From assembly GCA_019634835.1 (NCBI GenBank), contig JAHCAO010000009.1:26931-90930 (forward strand): a stretch of DNA of 64,000 nucleotides, in the 5' to 3' direction. The translations under genes and the position numbers were made by a program. Position 1 is the first letter of the stretch, and the number at the start of each line of letters is the position of its first letter. Positions 54,570 through 63,137 of this stretch are shown one piece after another. The notes beneath the pieces are model-generated. The model had not been told where the DNA came from, searched no databases, and saw only the letters and a program-made list of their open reading frames with translations. The DNA is from Gammaproteobacteria bacterium (lineage in GTDB: Bacteria > Pseudomonadota > Gammaproteobacteria > DSM-16500).

Positions 54570-55526
54570 ATGGCAGTTGGGATATTCTCCCAAGACGCTT
54601 TACGGAGATTGCCATTTGTTACGGATTTAGTAATACAATTAATTGCTTTAGAGCTCTTAATAATATGGATATACTTTGTTCGTTTTTATATTCAGAGTTA
54701 TTTAGATGAAAATTTCAATATTCAAATTAAATCGATGGCGAATCAATATGGTATTGGGACTTGGGTAGCAAGCAGTTCAGTATTAGCTATATTATTTTCA
54801 ACAGAATTACCATCATGGAATATCGTCATTTGGTTTCTAGCATTATTCGCCTTTATTATTTGGTTAATTTATTTAAAATGGTTATTTATCGATTTTTTCC
54901 TTGTTCTACTAAAGTATAAAAATATACATACGGGTATTATATTATTATCCACCGTGAGTATCCAATCTATTGTACTATTGGCTCATTCGTTATTGACACA
55001 TCAATTCCCCATTTTGATCAATCAAATGTTGATTATATTAGGTTGTCTCTTTTATCTAATAGGAATATTTATTATCGTGAGATATCACATCAATATTAAA
55101 TTTAAATATTTAATATTGAATTGGAGTAATACAAACAGCATTATTCATGGTGCTTTATCCATTACAGGACTTGCGAGTGTATTAACTAATTCCATTGATC
55201 ATGGATTCATTATCTTCATATGGATATTGGCTACATGCTTATTTTTTCTTATTGAAGGGATCAGTCTAGTTAAAATGACATATCGGATTAAATTGTATGG
55301 CTGTTTAAATGGTATAGTTCGTTATGATCTATCCCAATGGGCACGCATTTTCACATATGGCATGTATTATGCTTTTACGTTATCAATTTTTAACATTAAT
55401 TTAATTCAAAATATAATTGTTATCAAAGTGGTAAATTACGGTCAATATATTGTATTTGGGATTTTATTAGCTGAAATCATTCTTTTTTATAAAGATAGAT
55501 TCAGGGCGGTTCTTAATATACGTTAA
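54570..55526 (+). CDS. Polytopic membrane protein (TDT/SLAC1-like build)
   Basis: From the ATG at 54570 (AGAGGAAG eight bases upstream) 318 residues with about ten hydrophobic segments. It starts 'MAVGIFSQDALRRLPFVTDL' and contains 'YGIGTWVASSSVLAILFS'. The size and spacing resemble the tellurite-resistance/dicarboxylate transporter family, but no signature residue proves it. The longer frame to 54408 crosses the terminator above and is rejected as start. The IS21 element is inserted just after it. Confidence 0.75.
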   Translation: MAVGIFSQDALRRLPFVTDLVIQLIALELLIIWIYFVRFYIQSYLDENFNIQIKSMANQYGIGTWVASSSVLAILFSTELPSWNIVIWFLALFAFIIWLIYLKWLFIDFFLVLLKYKNIHTGIILLSTVSIQSIVLLAHSLLTHQFPILINQMLIILGCLFYLIGIFIIVRYHINIKFKYLILNWSNTNSIIHGALSITGLASVLTNSIDHGFIIFIWILATCLFFLIEGISLVKMTYRIKLYGCLNGIVRYDLSQWARIFTYGMYYAFTLSIFNINLIQNIIVIKVVNYGQYIVFGILLAEIILFYKDRFRAVLNIR

Positions 55527-55576
55527 AGAGAAAATTTCGCTCTCGGTGTCAGATGGCTGTGTATTCCGGCCGCTAC

Positions 55577-55704
55577 CGAACACCGATTCCGATGCTAGTC
55601 GAACGCTGATTCCGATTTCTCCCGAACACCGATTCCAGTTTTAACCGAACACTAATTCCGGCCTACTCGAACACCCATTCCGGAGCATTCGAACGCTGAT
55701 TCCG
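55577..55704 (+). repeat. IS21 left-end multiple repeats
   Basis: Six 15-bp repeats of the form CGAACRCYNATTCCG starting at 55577, 55600, 55623, 55646, 55668 and 55690, spaced 22-23 bp. These are IstA binding sites typical of IS21 ends. Confidence 0.88.
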
Positions 55705-55786
55705 GCCTGCCCGAACGCCTAGCCAAGCCATTATTGAGTATTTTTTGGCTAACATGTCCCTCTAAATACAAACGAGGGGCGCAGCA

Positions 55787-57316
55787 ATGGGCAGACTTTC
55801 TATGCGTAAAATTAGTGAGGTTTTTAGACAACGTTTTGAACTTAAACGCAGCTACCGTGATGTGGCGCGAAGCTTAAATATCAGCATCAGTACCGTATCA
55901 GACTATCTGGCGCGAGCAAGAGCAGCAGGATTATCGTGGCCATTTTCCGATGGACTCACAGAACAGGCACTCTATGACAAACTCTTTTTGCCAGTAGGCA
56001 AATCCAAGGTCGATAGGCACCATCCAGACTGGGAAGTGATTCATCGTGAGCTGCGCAAGAAAGGTATGACACTACGATTGTTGTGGCGTGAATATCGCGA
56101 TCAGCATCAACGCGGCTTAGGTTATTCGCAATTTTGCAATTATTACCAACGTTACGTAAAGAATATCACGCCAGTGATGAGGCAGACGCACAAGGCGGGT
56201 GAAAAATCATTTGTTGATTATGCGGGTATGAAAATGCCTTGGCTTGATCCAGTGACAGGCGAAATTCATGAGGCTGAAATTTTTGTTGGATGTTTAGGTG
56301 CATCACAATTTATTTTTACTGAAGCAACAGCCACGCAGCAATTGCCTGATTGGATACAATCACACATTCATATGTTTGAATATTTTGGTGGGGTGAGTGA
56401 AATTGTGGTGCCCGATAATTTGAAATCGGGCGTTACTTCAGCCCATCGTTATGATCCTGATATTAATACAAATTACCAGCATCTTGGTGAGCATTATGGT
56501 ATTGCTATTATCCCGGCACGTGCTGCTGAACCAAAAGACAAGGCAAAAGTGGAAAGTGCGGTCAGCATTGTTGAACGACAAATTCTAGCACCATTACGTC
56601 ATTATACATTTACGAGTATTGGTGAAATGAACGCAGCCATCGCAAAACGGCTTGTTAAACTAAATGACCAACCATTTCAAAAAATGAAAACATCACGTCG
56701 TGAATTGTTTGAAAGTATAGACAAACCGGCATTAAAGCCATTACCACCCACACGTTACCAATATGCTGAATGGAAACGCGCGAAAATACACGTTGATTAT
56801 CATTTTGTCTTTGATGACCATTATTACAGCGTTCCTTATCAACATTCTCGCCACGTCGTTGAGTTACGCGCCACCGCTAAAACGATTGAATGTTTTTATC
56901 AAAGCCAGCGAATAACAACACATACTCGCAGTTATAAAAAATATGGGTTTACCACGTTGTCTGAACACATGCCAAAAGCACATCAGGAACAGGCTAAATA
57001 CTCATTGTCACATATTGAAAGTTGGGCGAAGAAAATCGGTCAGCAAACAGTGAGCTTTATCGAGCACATGATGGCATCACGTGCATTCCCACAACAAGCT
57101 TATCGTGCATGTTATGGGTTATTACGCTTGAGCCAACGTTATGGTGAGGACCGTCTTGAAAAAGCATGCGCAAAAGCACTGGTGATCCGAGCAACACGTT
57201 ATCAGCAAGTTGAATCCATTTTAAAGAACCAATTAGAGGAGGTGCCTGTACATCAAGCAACAGCTATTCAATTATCCGCGCACGATAATATTCGTGGTGC
57301 TAAATACTATAAATAA
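55787..57316 (+). CDS. istA: IS21-family transposase IstA
   Basis: A 509-residue transposase with an N-terminal HTH ('RSYRDVARSLNISISTVSDYLARARAAG') and an rve integrase core: Asp in 'KSFVDYAGMKMPW', Asp in 'VVPDNLKSGV' and Glu in 'PKDKAKVESAV', the DDE triad. Intact length. Stop 17 bases before istB. Confidence 0.95.
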   Translation: MGRLSMRKISEVFRQRFELKRSYRDVARSLNISISTVSDYLARARAAGLSWPFSDGLTEQALYDKLFLPVGKSKVDRHHPDWEVIHRELRKKGMTLRLLWREYRDQHQRGLGYSQFCNYYQRYVKNITPVMRQTHKAGEKSFVDYAGMKMPWLDPVTGEIHEAEIFVGCLGASQFIFTEATATQQLPDWIQSHIHMFEYFGGVSEIVVPDNLKSGVTSAHRYDPDINTNYQHLGEHYGIAIIPARAAEPKDKAKVESAVSIVERQILAPLRHYTFTSIGEMNAAIAKRLVKLNDQPFQKMKTSRRELFESIDKPALKPLPPTRYQYAEWKRAKIHVDYHFVFDDHYYSVPYQHSRHVVELRATAKTIECFYQSQRITTHTRSYKKYGFTTLSEHMPKAHQEQAKYSLSHIESWAKKIGQQTVSFIEHMMASRAFPQQAYRACYGLLRLSQRYGEDRLEKACAKALVIRATRYQQVESILKNQLEEVPVHQATAIQLSAHDNIRGAKYYK

Positions 57317-57333
57317 TTTATGGAGTTTACTCA

Positions 57334-58080
57334 GTGTTAAATCAACCTACGTTAGAAAAATTGCGTGCATTGAAATTAACTGGCATGGCAAATGCATTGC
57401 AAGAACAGTTGCAAAAACCATTGCCCGATTTAGATTTTGAAACACGACTAGGAATACTTGTCGATCAAGAATGGTTAATACGCGAAAACCGCAAACTACA
57501 GCGGCGATTAAGTCAAGCTAAATTACAGCAATCAGCGTGTATTGAAGATATTGATTATGAAAAGCCACGTGGTCTTGCGAAAGCAAAAATACTTGAGTTA
57601 TCACGTAGTCAATGGCTACAACAACGATTAAATTTACTGATTACTGGTCCAACAGGATGTGGAAAAACATACGTTGCTTGTGCACTTGCACATCGTGCTT
57701 GTCTAGATGGATTTACTAGTCGCTATTATCGATTACCGCGACTATGGGAAGAGTTGAAAATTGCTAAAGCAAATGGCACATATAGTTATTGGCTTGTACA
57801 ACTTGCAAAAATCGATTTGCTCATACTGGATGACTGGGGATTAGTGACACCTGATATTGAGCGCCGACAAGATTTACTTGAAATCTTAGATGATCGTTAT
57901 CAAAAAAAATCAACTATCGTCACTAGTCAAATCCCAACAACACATTGGCATGAGCACTTAAATGACGCGACACTCGCTGACGCGATATTAGATCGATTGT
58001 TACATAACTCCATACGATTAGAGTTAAAAGGTGATTCCATGCGGAAAAATCAAAAGAGTTTACAAAAAGCTACTGAATAG
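57334..58080 (+). CDS. istB: IS21-family helper ATPase IstB
   Basis: A 248-residue AAA+ protein: Walker A in 'LITGPTGCGKTYVACALAH', Walker B in 'IDLLILDDWG', sensor 'STIVTSQIP'. It stimulates and regulates IstA. It starts at GTG with GGAG upstream. Confidence 0.95.
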   Translation: MLNQPTLEKLRALKLTGMANALQEQLQKPLPDLDFETRLGILVDQEWLIRENRKLQRRLSQAKLQQSACIEDIDYEKPRGLAKAKILELSRSQWLQQRLNLLITGPTGCGKTYVACALAHRACLDGFTSRYYRLPRLWEELKIAKANGTYSYWLVQLAKIDLLILDDWGLVTPDIERRQDLLEILDDRYQKKSTIVTSQIPTTHWHEHLNDATLADAILDRLLHNSIRLELKGDSMRKNQKSLQKATE

Positions 58081-58121
58081 GAAATAATCAACACCAGCTT
58101 GCGCTACCGTTCGCCCAGAAC

Positions 58122-58183
58122 CGGAAACTGCGTTCGAGTAAATCCGGAATTAGTGTTCGACTTCATACTGGAACAAGCGTTCG
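58122..58183 (-). repeat. IS21 right-end multiple repeats
   Basis: Three inverted copies of the left-end repeat starting at 58122, 58145 and 58169, spaced 23-24 bp. Confidence 0.85.
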
Positions 58184-58274
58184 TTCCGATCGGAATACAC
58201 AAGATGGCGATAGTCGCTTTATAGCGTATATTGAACGAGTACAAACGCATATAACTTAGTGTGAGGATTTAAAC

Positions 58275-58740
58275 ATGATTAGATTATCAATAATTTTCAT
58301 CATATTACTTATTTCATCTCAAACAGCATTATCAAAAAGTGATCTTCCAAAATTAACTGTACTGGATATAAGAGATATATGTACTTCTGCTTTGGGCATA
58401 ATAGAAAAAGGGTGATATGCCAAACACTCAAAATAATATTATAAAATCTGCAAATGATCTCGCAGAATGTTCGAGTTATATAACCGCGGTAACTACTACT
58501 AATTATTTTTTAACTGGCATGTCATTAGGCGCGATATATAAAAAAAATGAAAAAATAAAAATGCCTTATTGTGTACCTGATAACAAAAAGGTAATTAATA
58601 ATATTAAATTAGTTGTAAAATATATTAATGAAAATCCATCAACACTATCAGAAGTTGCGACCATAGTAATAGGGGTTCTGTGGAGGAATCTCCAGAAGTG
58701 GTCGGTTTTTAAAAATTTTGGCTATAGGTTTAGTTGTTAA
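58275..58740 (+). pseudogene. Frameshifted secreted Rap1a/Tai-like protein
   Basis: ATG at 58275 with GAGGA upstream gives a 46-residue frame with a signal peptide ('MIRLSIIFIILLISSQTALS') ending in a TGA at 58413. A second frame starts at 58417 and carries 'ECSSYITAVTTTNYFLTG', 'MPYCVPDNKKVINNIKLV' and 'STLSEVATIVIGVLW', which is the Cys-x..YI..G...YC.P pattern of Rap1a/Tai immunity-like proteins. One base lost from the AAAAAGGG run at 58405-58412 would join them. It is a pseudogene or sequencing error. Confidence 0.6.
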
Positions 58741-58744
58741 TAAC

Positions 58745-58770
58745 TCGGCACCCAATTATTTGAGTGCCGA
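58745..58770. terminator. Hairpin between convergent genes
   Basis: Arms TCGGCAC-c-CAA and TTG-a-GTGCCGA (one mismatch) around TTAT, between the secreted-protein remnant and the convergent 282-residue gene. A plausible bidirectional terminator without a strong T-run. Confidence 0.6.
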
Positions 58771-58778
58771 CATTTAAA

Positions 58779-59627
58779 TTAGAGCTTAGCAACAGATATT
58801 TTTTTTGATTCTATCTGTAAATCGCATAAGACGTCAGATAATGTTTTTTCATTTTTCATCCATAAAATAGTATCTACAAAAAATCCTTCTGCTTTTTTTC
58901 CTACTTCTTGATTTGTTTTATCAAGGTCTTCTTTTAAAATCAGGTCATTTATTCCATTTACACAACGAATATACTTAATATCAAGCGGTTCTGATTCTTT
59001 AGCCTGCTCAAAGCTTAACACGTTGTTTATACTATTCGCTAACATACTTTGACTTGCGAATTTTGAATTTAATCTCTTGGTTGTAGCTTCAATCAATTCA
59101 GCTTTAGTTTGTTTTGCGGCATACGTTGTATACAACTGAATACCGCTAATTTCAACCAATTGGCCATTATCCACTTTATAATTTTGCTTATTCCTTTCTA
59201 ATTCATTTATTAAACATTTGATATCTTTTGGATTCGTATAACTAATAAAAATAACTCGTTGTGATGGATGGTTATTATATTCGATAGCCTGTTTTAGTAA
59301 GGATTCGAATTGCTCAAACTTGGGATTCATTGTATTCCAAGCTTGATCGAATTCTTCTGTTGTTAACTGGATACCTGTTGCATTTTCCAGATAACCAATC
59401 ATTTGTTGTGTGAAGTCTGTTTCATTTACTGCTCCAAGTTTGAAATCATTAATTAGCTTCATTTTTTGCTGAAGAACAAGGCCAATAGATTTTCCAATAT
59501 CAACTGGATTAGCTGTTTGTTTTTTCTTGGCGATTAAAGCTGTAAAAGCTTGGATTGTTTTCATAACATCAGGTGTGACAATTTCACCAAGACTTATAAT
59601 TTTTACCTGTTTTCTAGCTGATAACAT
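58779..59627 (-). CDS. Unknown protein, HAD-like pattern
   Basis: A 282-residue soluble protein. Residues about 45-130 ('NDFKLGAVNETDFTQQMIGYLENATGIQLTTEEFDQAWNTMNPKFE...RVIFISYTNPKDI') resemble the cap and second motif (S/T-N) of HAD hydrolases. The catalytic DxD motif is not visible, so an enzyme is doubtful. It is followed by a small unknown gene on the same strand. Confidence 0.6.
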   Translation of the reverse strand: MLSARKQVKIISLGEIVTPDVMKTIQAFTALIAKKKQTANPVDIGKSIGLVLQQKMKLINDFKLGAVNETDFTQQMIGYLENATGIQLTTEEFDQAWNTMNPKFEQFESLLKQAIEYNNHPSQRVIFISYTNPKDIKCLINELERNKQNYKVDNGQLVEISGIQLYTTYAAKQTKAELIEATTKRLNSKFASQSMLANSINNVLSFEQAKESEPLDIKYIRCVNGINDLILKEDLDKTNQEVGKKAEGFFVDTILWMKNEKTLSDVLCDLQIESKKISVAKL

Positions 59628-59637
59628 TCTTAACTCC

Positions 59638-59880
59638 TCAAAATAAGTAATTATTTTTTTTGGGTCTGGCGTAAACCTCGAAATTTCCGTCAGCCCCTAA
59701 TTCATATCTATCAGTACATTTACCGAGAAACAATTTAGCTAAATTGAATTTTTGAAGGACTATATTTAACTTGAGATTCGTAAGCTTTAAACGTTTCATC
59801 TCCATCAAGAGATCTTTTTCTGGTCTTATTCGTAACAAGTTATATCTAACAACAGCGTCAAATTCAATATGGTTGGCCAA
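59638..59880 (-). CDS. Small unknown protein
   Basis: An 80-residue, Lys/Leu-rich frame (ATG at 59880), 10 bases upstream of the 282-residue gene and on the same strand. No recognisable motif. It could be a regulator or antitoxin-like partner. Low confidence that it is expressed. Confidence 0.35.
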   Translation of the reverse strand: MANHIEFDAVVRYNLLRIRPEKDLLMEMKRLKLTNLKLNIVLQKFNLAKLFLGKCTDRYELGADGNFEVYARPKKNNYLF

Positions 59881-60130
59881 TGTTCAATGACTACGCCAAA
59901 AAATTAAAATTGTGCCCAAATAATGTGGATGATGAAAAATTTTATAATCGCCTTGTGTTGCTAAGCGTTTTTCTCGGTTTGCCGTATAGATTTCCTGCCA
60001 TCCCATCACGAGAAACTAATCTTATATCAAATGTTGCAAAACGAGCTTGAAATTACTGAACAAAAATTGCCGGTTCAGTTAGATAAAATATTACAAGAAA
60101 TTATTAAAAGCCATCAAAAAACTCATTAAC
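59881..60130 (+). other. Gene remnant with a frameshift
   Basis: Two overlapping plus-strand frames look protein-like: 'NNVDDEKFYNRLVLLSVFLG' and 'LYQMLQNELEITEQKLPVQLDKILQEIIKSHQKTH' (the latter ends TAA at about 60127). A shift near 60020 separates them. Origin unknown. There is no start codon. Confidence 0.35.
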
Positions 60131-60155
60131 ACATCTACTAATAATACTTCGAAAA

Positions 60156-62279
60156 TCAGGCATCGAGCTTATCTCGCAGCAGTTCAAGTCGTTTCTTGAT
60201 CTCATCAAATGACAACTTTTCTGTAGAGGCTGCAATTAAACTTTGTGAGGAGGCAATTACAAATCGATCCATATTTGAAATATTCATTCCTGCAGCTTCC
60301 AACTTAGTTGCAAGCGTATTTGTACGTTCGATAATTGTCTGCTCATCTAGTAATTTTTTAAGTCGCTGACATTTCTTCTTACAAACAAGAATTGCATCGA
60401 GGCTAATAGGATTTTTTGTAGAGGTCTTAGGACTAGCTGCCCGCAGCTCGGCATGAACAGGATGAGCAGCAACAACTGACAGACCCGCTTTATTTATGGC
60501 CTCATATATCGCAGCCCAACCTTCTGCTCGTGAGTGGTGAAAGCTGAATGCCAAAATGCCACTATCTCTGAGAACTCGCCGACTCTCAGAAAATACGAAA
60601 GTAAGCTGTTTGGCAAATACGCGGGGATCTTTGTGCTGGACCTCACCAGTATCGGAAGAGTCCGGACGGTTGAACCATGGATAACGTGATTTGAGTGCAG
60701 GATTCAGCCACGCAAAGAAAAAATCACTTAACTCACTATAATGAATAAAATCGAAATAAGGTGGGTCAGTGATAACAGCATCAATTGAAGCATCAGGAAT
60801 TGGAAGAATGGAGCTATCGCCATTAAGAATCAATAAACCACGATCAGCTGCAATAAGGTCTTTCCAAGATTCAACCCGATTTGCGCAAATAGGATCACTG
60901 GCTATTACTTTGATCGACCCAATTTTTTGGCCTTTATGATTACGCTCGAAATTAACTTCAAAAGGTTCATCGAGATAACGTTTTGCACGAATTAAGCGTG
61001 ATTCAAAAAGTGTGCAAAAAGTTCCGCTACTCTTACCTGTTCCCCATACTGAATTTTCGAGAGGCGCACGTTCTGGTTTTAGAATGTGATTTGAAAACAT
61101 GTGTCTGACAGCTCCAGTTCCTTCCCCTTTATAACTACAAAATAGGTTGTTAAATTCAAGGGTGCTTGAAAATAAGCAAAGAAACTGTTCTTGAATAGCT
61201 TCATTTTCAATCTTAAGAATTGCTGTTAGTAATAGTCCAAGACATAGCAACTGCCGACTATTAAAAAAATCTCGCCATTCAGTATAATTATAACCACGTG
61301 CTTGGTCAGTGTTGTGACCAGGTCGAACTGACAAGGTTGGCAATGGTAATGTCTCTGTTTTCAGGCGCTCTTCAGCCTCTGCAAACAATGCTAAATCCTC
61401 TTCTTTTGCAGGGAGATATATTTTTTCACCGTTAGGTCGCAGAGCGAGCATTGCATAGAGACGATGAGAAGGTGGCGATTTGTCTGGTGACAGAAGTTCT
61501 TTAATTCGGTAACGATTCCCTGCCTTAGTGGTTACGTACTGCCCTGCTGCTGGCCCTTTTTGTGGGTTAAATTGATGCGTACAATGTGAACAGATAATAT
61601 GGATCATGTCGTATTGACCCTCAATTATATTCCAGCATTGTGGACATACGATTTGTGCTTTTGGCTTTTTCTTAGGATAAGCATCTTGAGCGAAAACATA
61701 ACGAGAGAATAAATGTACAGTATCGCCATCTGGCGTAACTAAAATTTTTACCCAAAAAAAGTATAGTACAGGTATTAGCGCACCAGTATGAGGATCACGT
61801 GTCTGATAATAGCGACGAATTTGTGGTGCGATATCATTTTCAAGTTGCGCAAAGACATTCCTAAGTTCTACTTCTGACACTCGTGTAAATGCTTGTCGAA
61901 CAAGAAAACTGCTCACAGGGTTGATGTCGCACCCTACGGCCTTTGCGCCAAGCTTTATAGCTTCACCTAATGTCGTTCCACTTCCCATGAAAGGATCAAG
62001 AACAATCTTCCCGGTCAGGTTGTGCTGCTTATAAAATGTTTTCCAAATATCTGTCTTTGGTTTACTCAATGCAGCAAGTGTAATAGCACGAAAGACTGAA
62101 CCAAGCCGTGTTGCCCACCATTTGTGAATATGGTAAATCGGACGGTTAATTTCTTTACGCCAACTTTCTTGTTCTGCGATTTGGCTTATTTCCACGATGG
62201 GAAAGTCTTGTTCAAGCGCAGTTGATATATTTTCTTCTATGAATTGTGTGAGAATGATTTTTTTAGCGAGGTTATTCAT
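60156..62279 (-). CDS. DUF1156-type adenine-specific DNA methyltransferase
   Basis: A 707-residue protein. 'LDPFMGSGTTLGEAIKLGAKAVGCDINP' is the SAM-binding motif and 'VITDPPYFDFIHYSELSDFF' the catalytic DPPY motif of an N6-adenine methylase. A zinc-ribbon-like 'CPQCWNII...CSHCTH' lies at about residues 213-237. The N-terminal 'EINRPIYHIHKWWATRLGSVFRAITLAAL' is the DUF1156 start. It ends the operon of ATPase, nuclease and methylase, a restriction-modification-like defence set. Confidence 0.9.
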   Translation of the reverse strand: MNNLAKKIILTQFIEENISTALEQDFPIVEISQIAEQESWRKEINRPIYHIHKWWATRLGSVFRAITLAALSKPKTDIWKTFYKQHNLTGKIVLDPFMGSGTTLGEAIKLGAKAVGCDINPVSSFLVRQAFTRVSEVELRNVFAQLENDIAPQIRRYYQTRDPHTGALIPVLYFFWVKILVTPDGDTVHLFSRYVFAQDAYPKKKPKAQIVCPQCWNIIEGQYDMIHIICSHCTHQFNPQKGPAAGQYVTTKAGNRYRIKELLSPDKSPPSHRLYAMLALRPNGEKIYLPAKEEDLALFAEAEERLKTETLPLPTLSVRPGHNTDQARGYNYTEWRDFFNSRQLLCLGLLLTAILKIENEAIQEQFLCLFSSTLEFNNLFCSYKGEGTGAVRHMFSNHILKPERAPLENSVWGTGKSSGTFCTLFESRLIRAKRYLDEPFEVNFERNHKGQKIGSIKVIASDPICANRVESWKDLIAADRGLLILNGDSSILPIPDASIDAVITDPPYFDFIHYSELSDFFFAWLNPALKSRYPWFNRPDSSDTGEVQHKDPRVFAKQLTFVFSESRRVLRDSGILAFSFHHSRAEGWAAIYEAINKAGLSVVAAHPVHAELRAASPKTSTKNPISLDAILVCKKKCQRLKKLLDEQTIIERTNTLATKLEAAGMNISNMDRFVIASSQSLIAASTEKLSFDEIKKRLELLRDKLDA

Positions 62280-62281
62280 TC

Positions 62282-63094
62282 CTAGTCGACTCCGTTCTTT
62301 TCTTTAATGATCGGTGTTTTGTTTACCATTGAAACTTCTTTAGAAGTTTGACTGATAAGTCGATAAGCAACAAAACGATGTTCAGACCCAGCGTTTGGGT
62401 TAGGTACCCTCTCTGCTTTGAGTTCGTTTGTGCGTAGGTCAAACGTGTAACCAACAACAAGTGATTCAGTTTCAACTCGAGTAAGTCGTCCAACTTCTTG
62501 ATAACGAGTGTCAGAGCTCATATTTTCTGGAAGTATGAGTGTCATGAGTCCGGTTGTTCCCTCAGTGAGTGCGAATGGCGTCGGGGCTACGTACATTTTT
62601 CGATCTCGAATCATAATATCACCATAAGTGCCGAATCCTTTTACACTCTTATTTTTATGGACATAGTTATGATCGGCATTAAGAAAATCGCCGTGGCATA
62701 TTACCAAATCAACGACGGGGTACTGCCTTCGCCCACCGCCGCGATCATCGAACTGTGTTAAATCAGCTGGATAACGGCCGAACACATAAAAAATTTGACG
62801 CCCATTATGATATCCGGTTGGAACTTGGCTATTCGAATCGTAATCTTTCTCACGTCCTGGCCAAGCAAGTCCCTTTATTTCATAACCTTCTGTATATTCA
62901 ACCAAACAAAAATCTGGGTAGGTATTTCGGCCTGATCCCTCATAGTGAATAGTTAGCTTTTGTAGACGTTTTTGAAACCAATTTTGGAAATGAAATTCTT
63001 TGTCTTTAGAGCTGATTGACTCAATCAATTCACCAGATTGGACAGCTAGTACGCATTGTTCGAATACATCAAAACAGCTAGTTCTTGTCATCAA
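62282..63094 (-). CDS. Restriction endonuclease-like protein
   Basis: A 270-residue protein with the PD-(D/E)xK-type pattern 'YPDFCLVEYTEGYEIKGLAWPGRE' (Asp, then Glu-x-Lys, about residues 58-81) and a conserved-looking 'GRRQYPVVDLVICHGDFL'. It lies 2 bases upstream of the methylase start on the same strand, so they are coupled. It is the cleaving partner by position; the cut site is unknown. Confidence 0.78.
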   Translation of the reverse strand: MMTRTSCFDVFEQCVLAVQSGELIESISSKDKEFHFQNWFQKRLQKLTIHYEGSGRNTYPDFCLVEYTEGYEIKGLAWPGREKDYDSNSQVPTGYHNGRQIFYVFGRYPADLTQFDDRGGGRRQYPVVDLVICHGDFLNADHNYVHKNKSVKGFGTYGDIMIRDRKMYVAPTPFALTEGTTGLMTLILPENMSSDTRYQEVGRLTRVETESLVVGYTFDLRTNELKAERVPNPNAGSEHRFVAYRLISQTSKEVSMVNKTPIIKEKNGVD

Positions 63095-63137
63095 TAATTA
63101 CCTATAAAAAGTTAATCTACTAAAATTTTTTGTATAT

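Larger units (their letters stand above)
55558..58201. mobile_element. Complete IS21-family insertion sequence
   Basis: A 2,644-bp element. Its ends share the inverted start TGTGTATTCCG, and it carries istA and istB on the plus strand plus multiple internal terminal repeats. It is flanked by a 7-bp target duplication AGATGGC (55551-55557 and 58202-58208). All parts are intact, so it is probably active or very recently inserted. Removing it and one duplicate leaves a continuous frame that crosses the junction, so it may have interrupted a small gene tail. Confidence 0.93.

Noticed and set aside
55577..55704. CRISPR-like array of short repeats
   Set aside because: The repeats are 15 bp with 22-23 bp period, degenerate, lie at the IS21 end, and have inverted partners at the other end.
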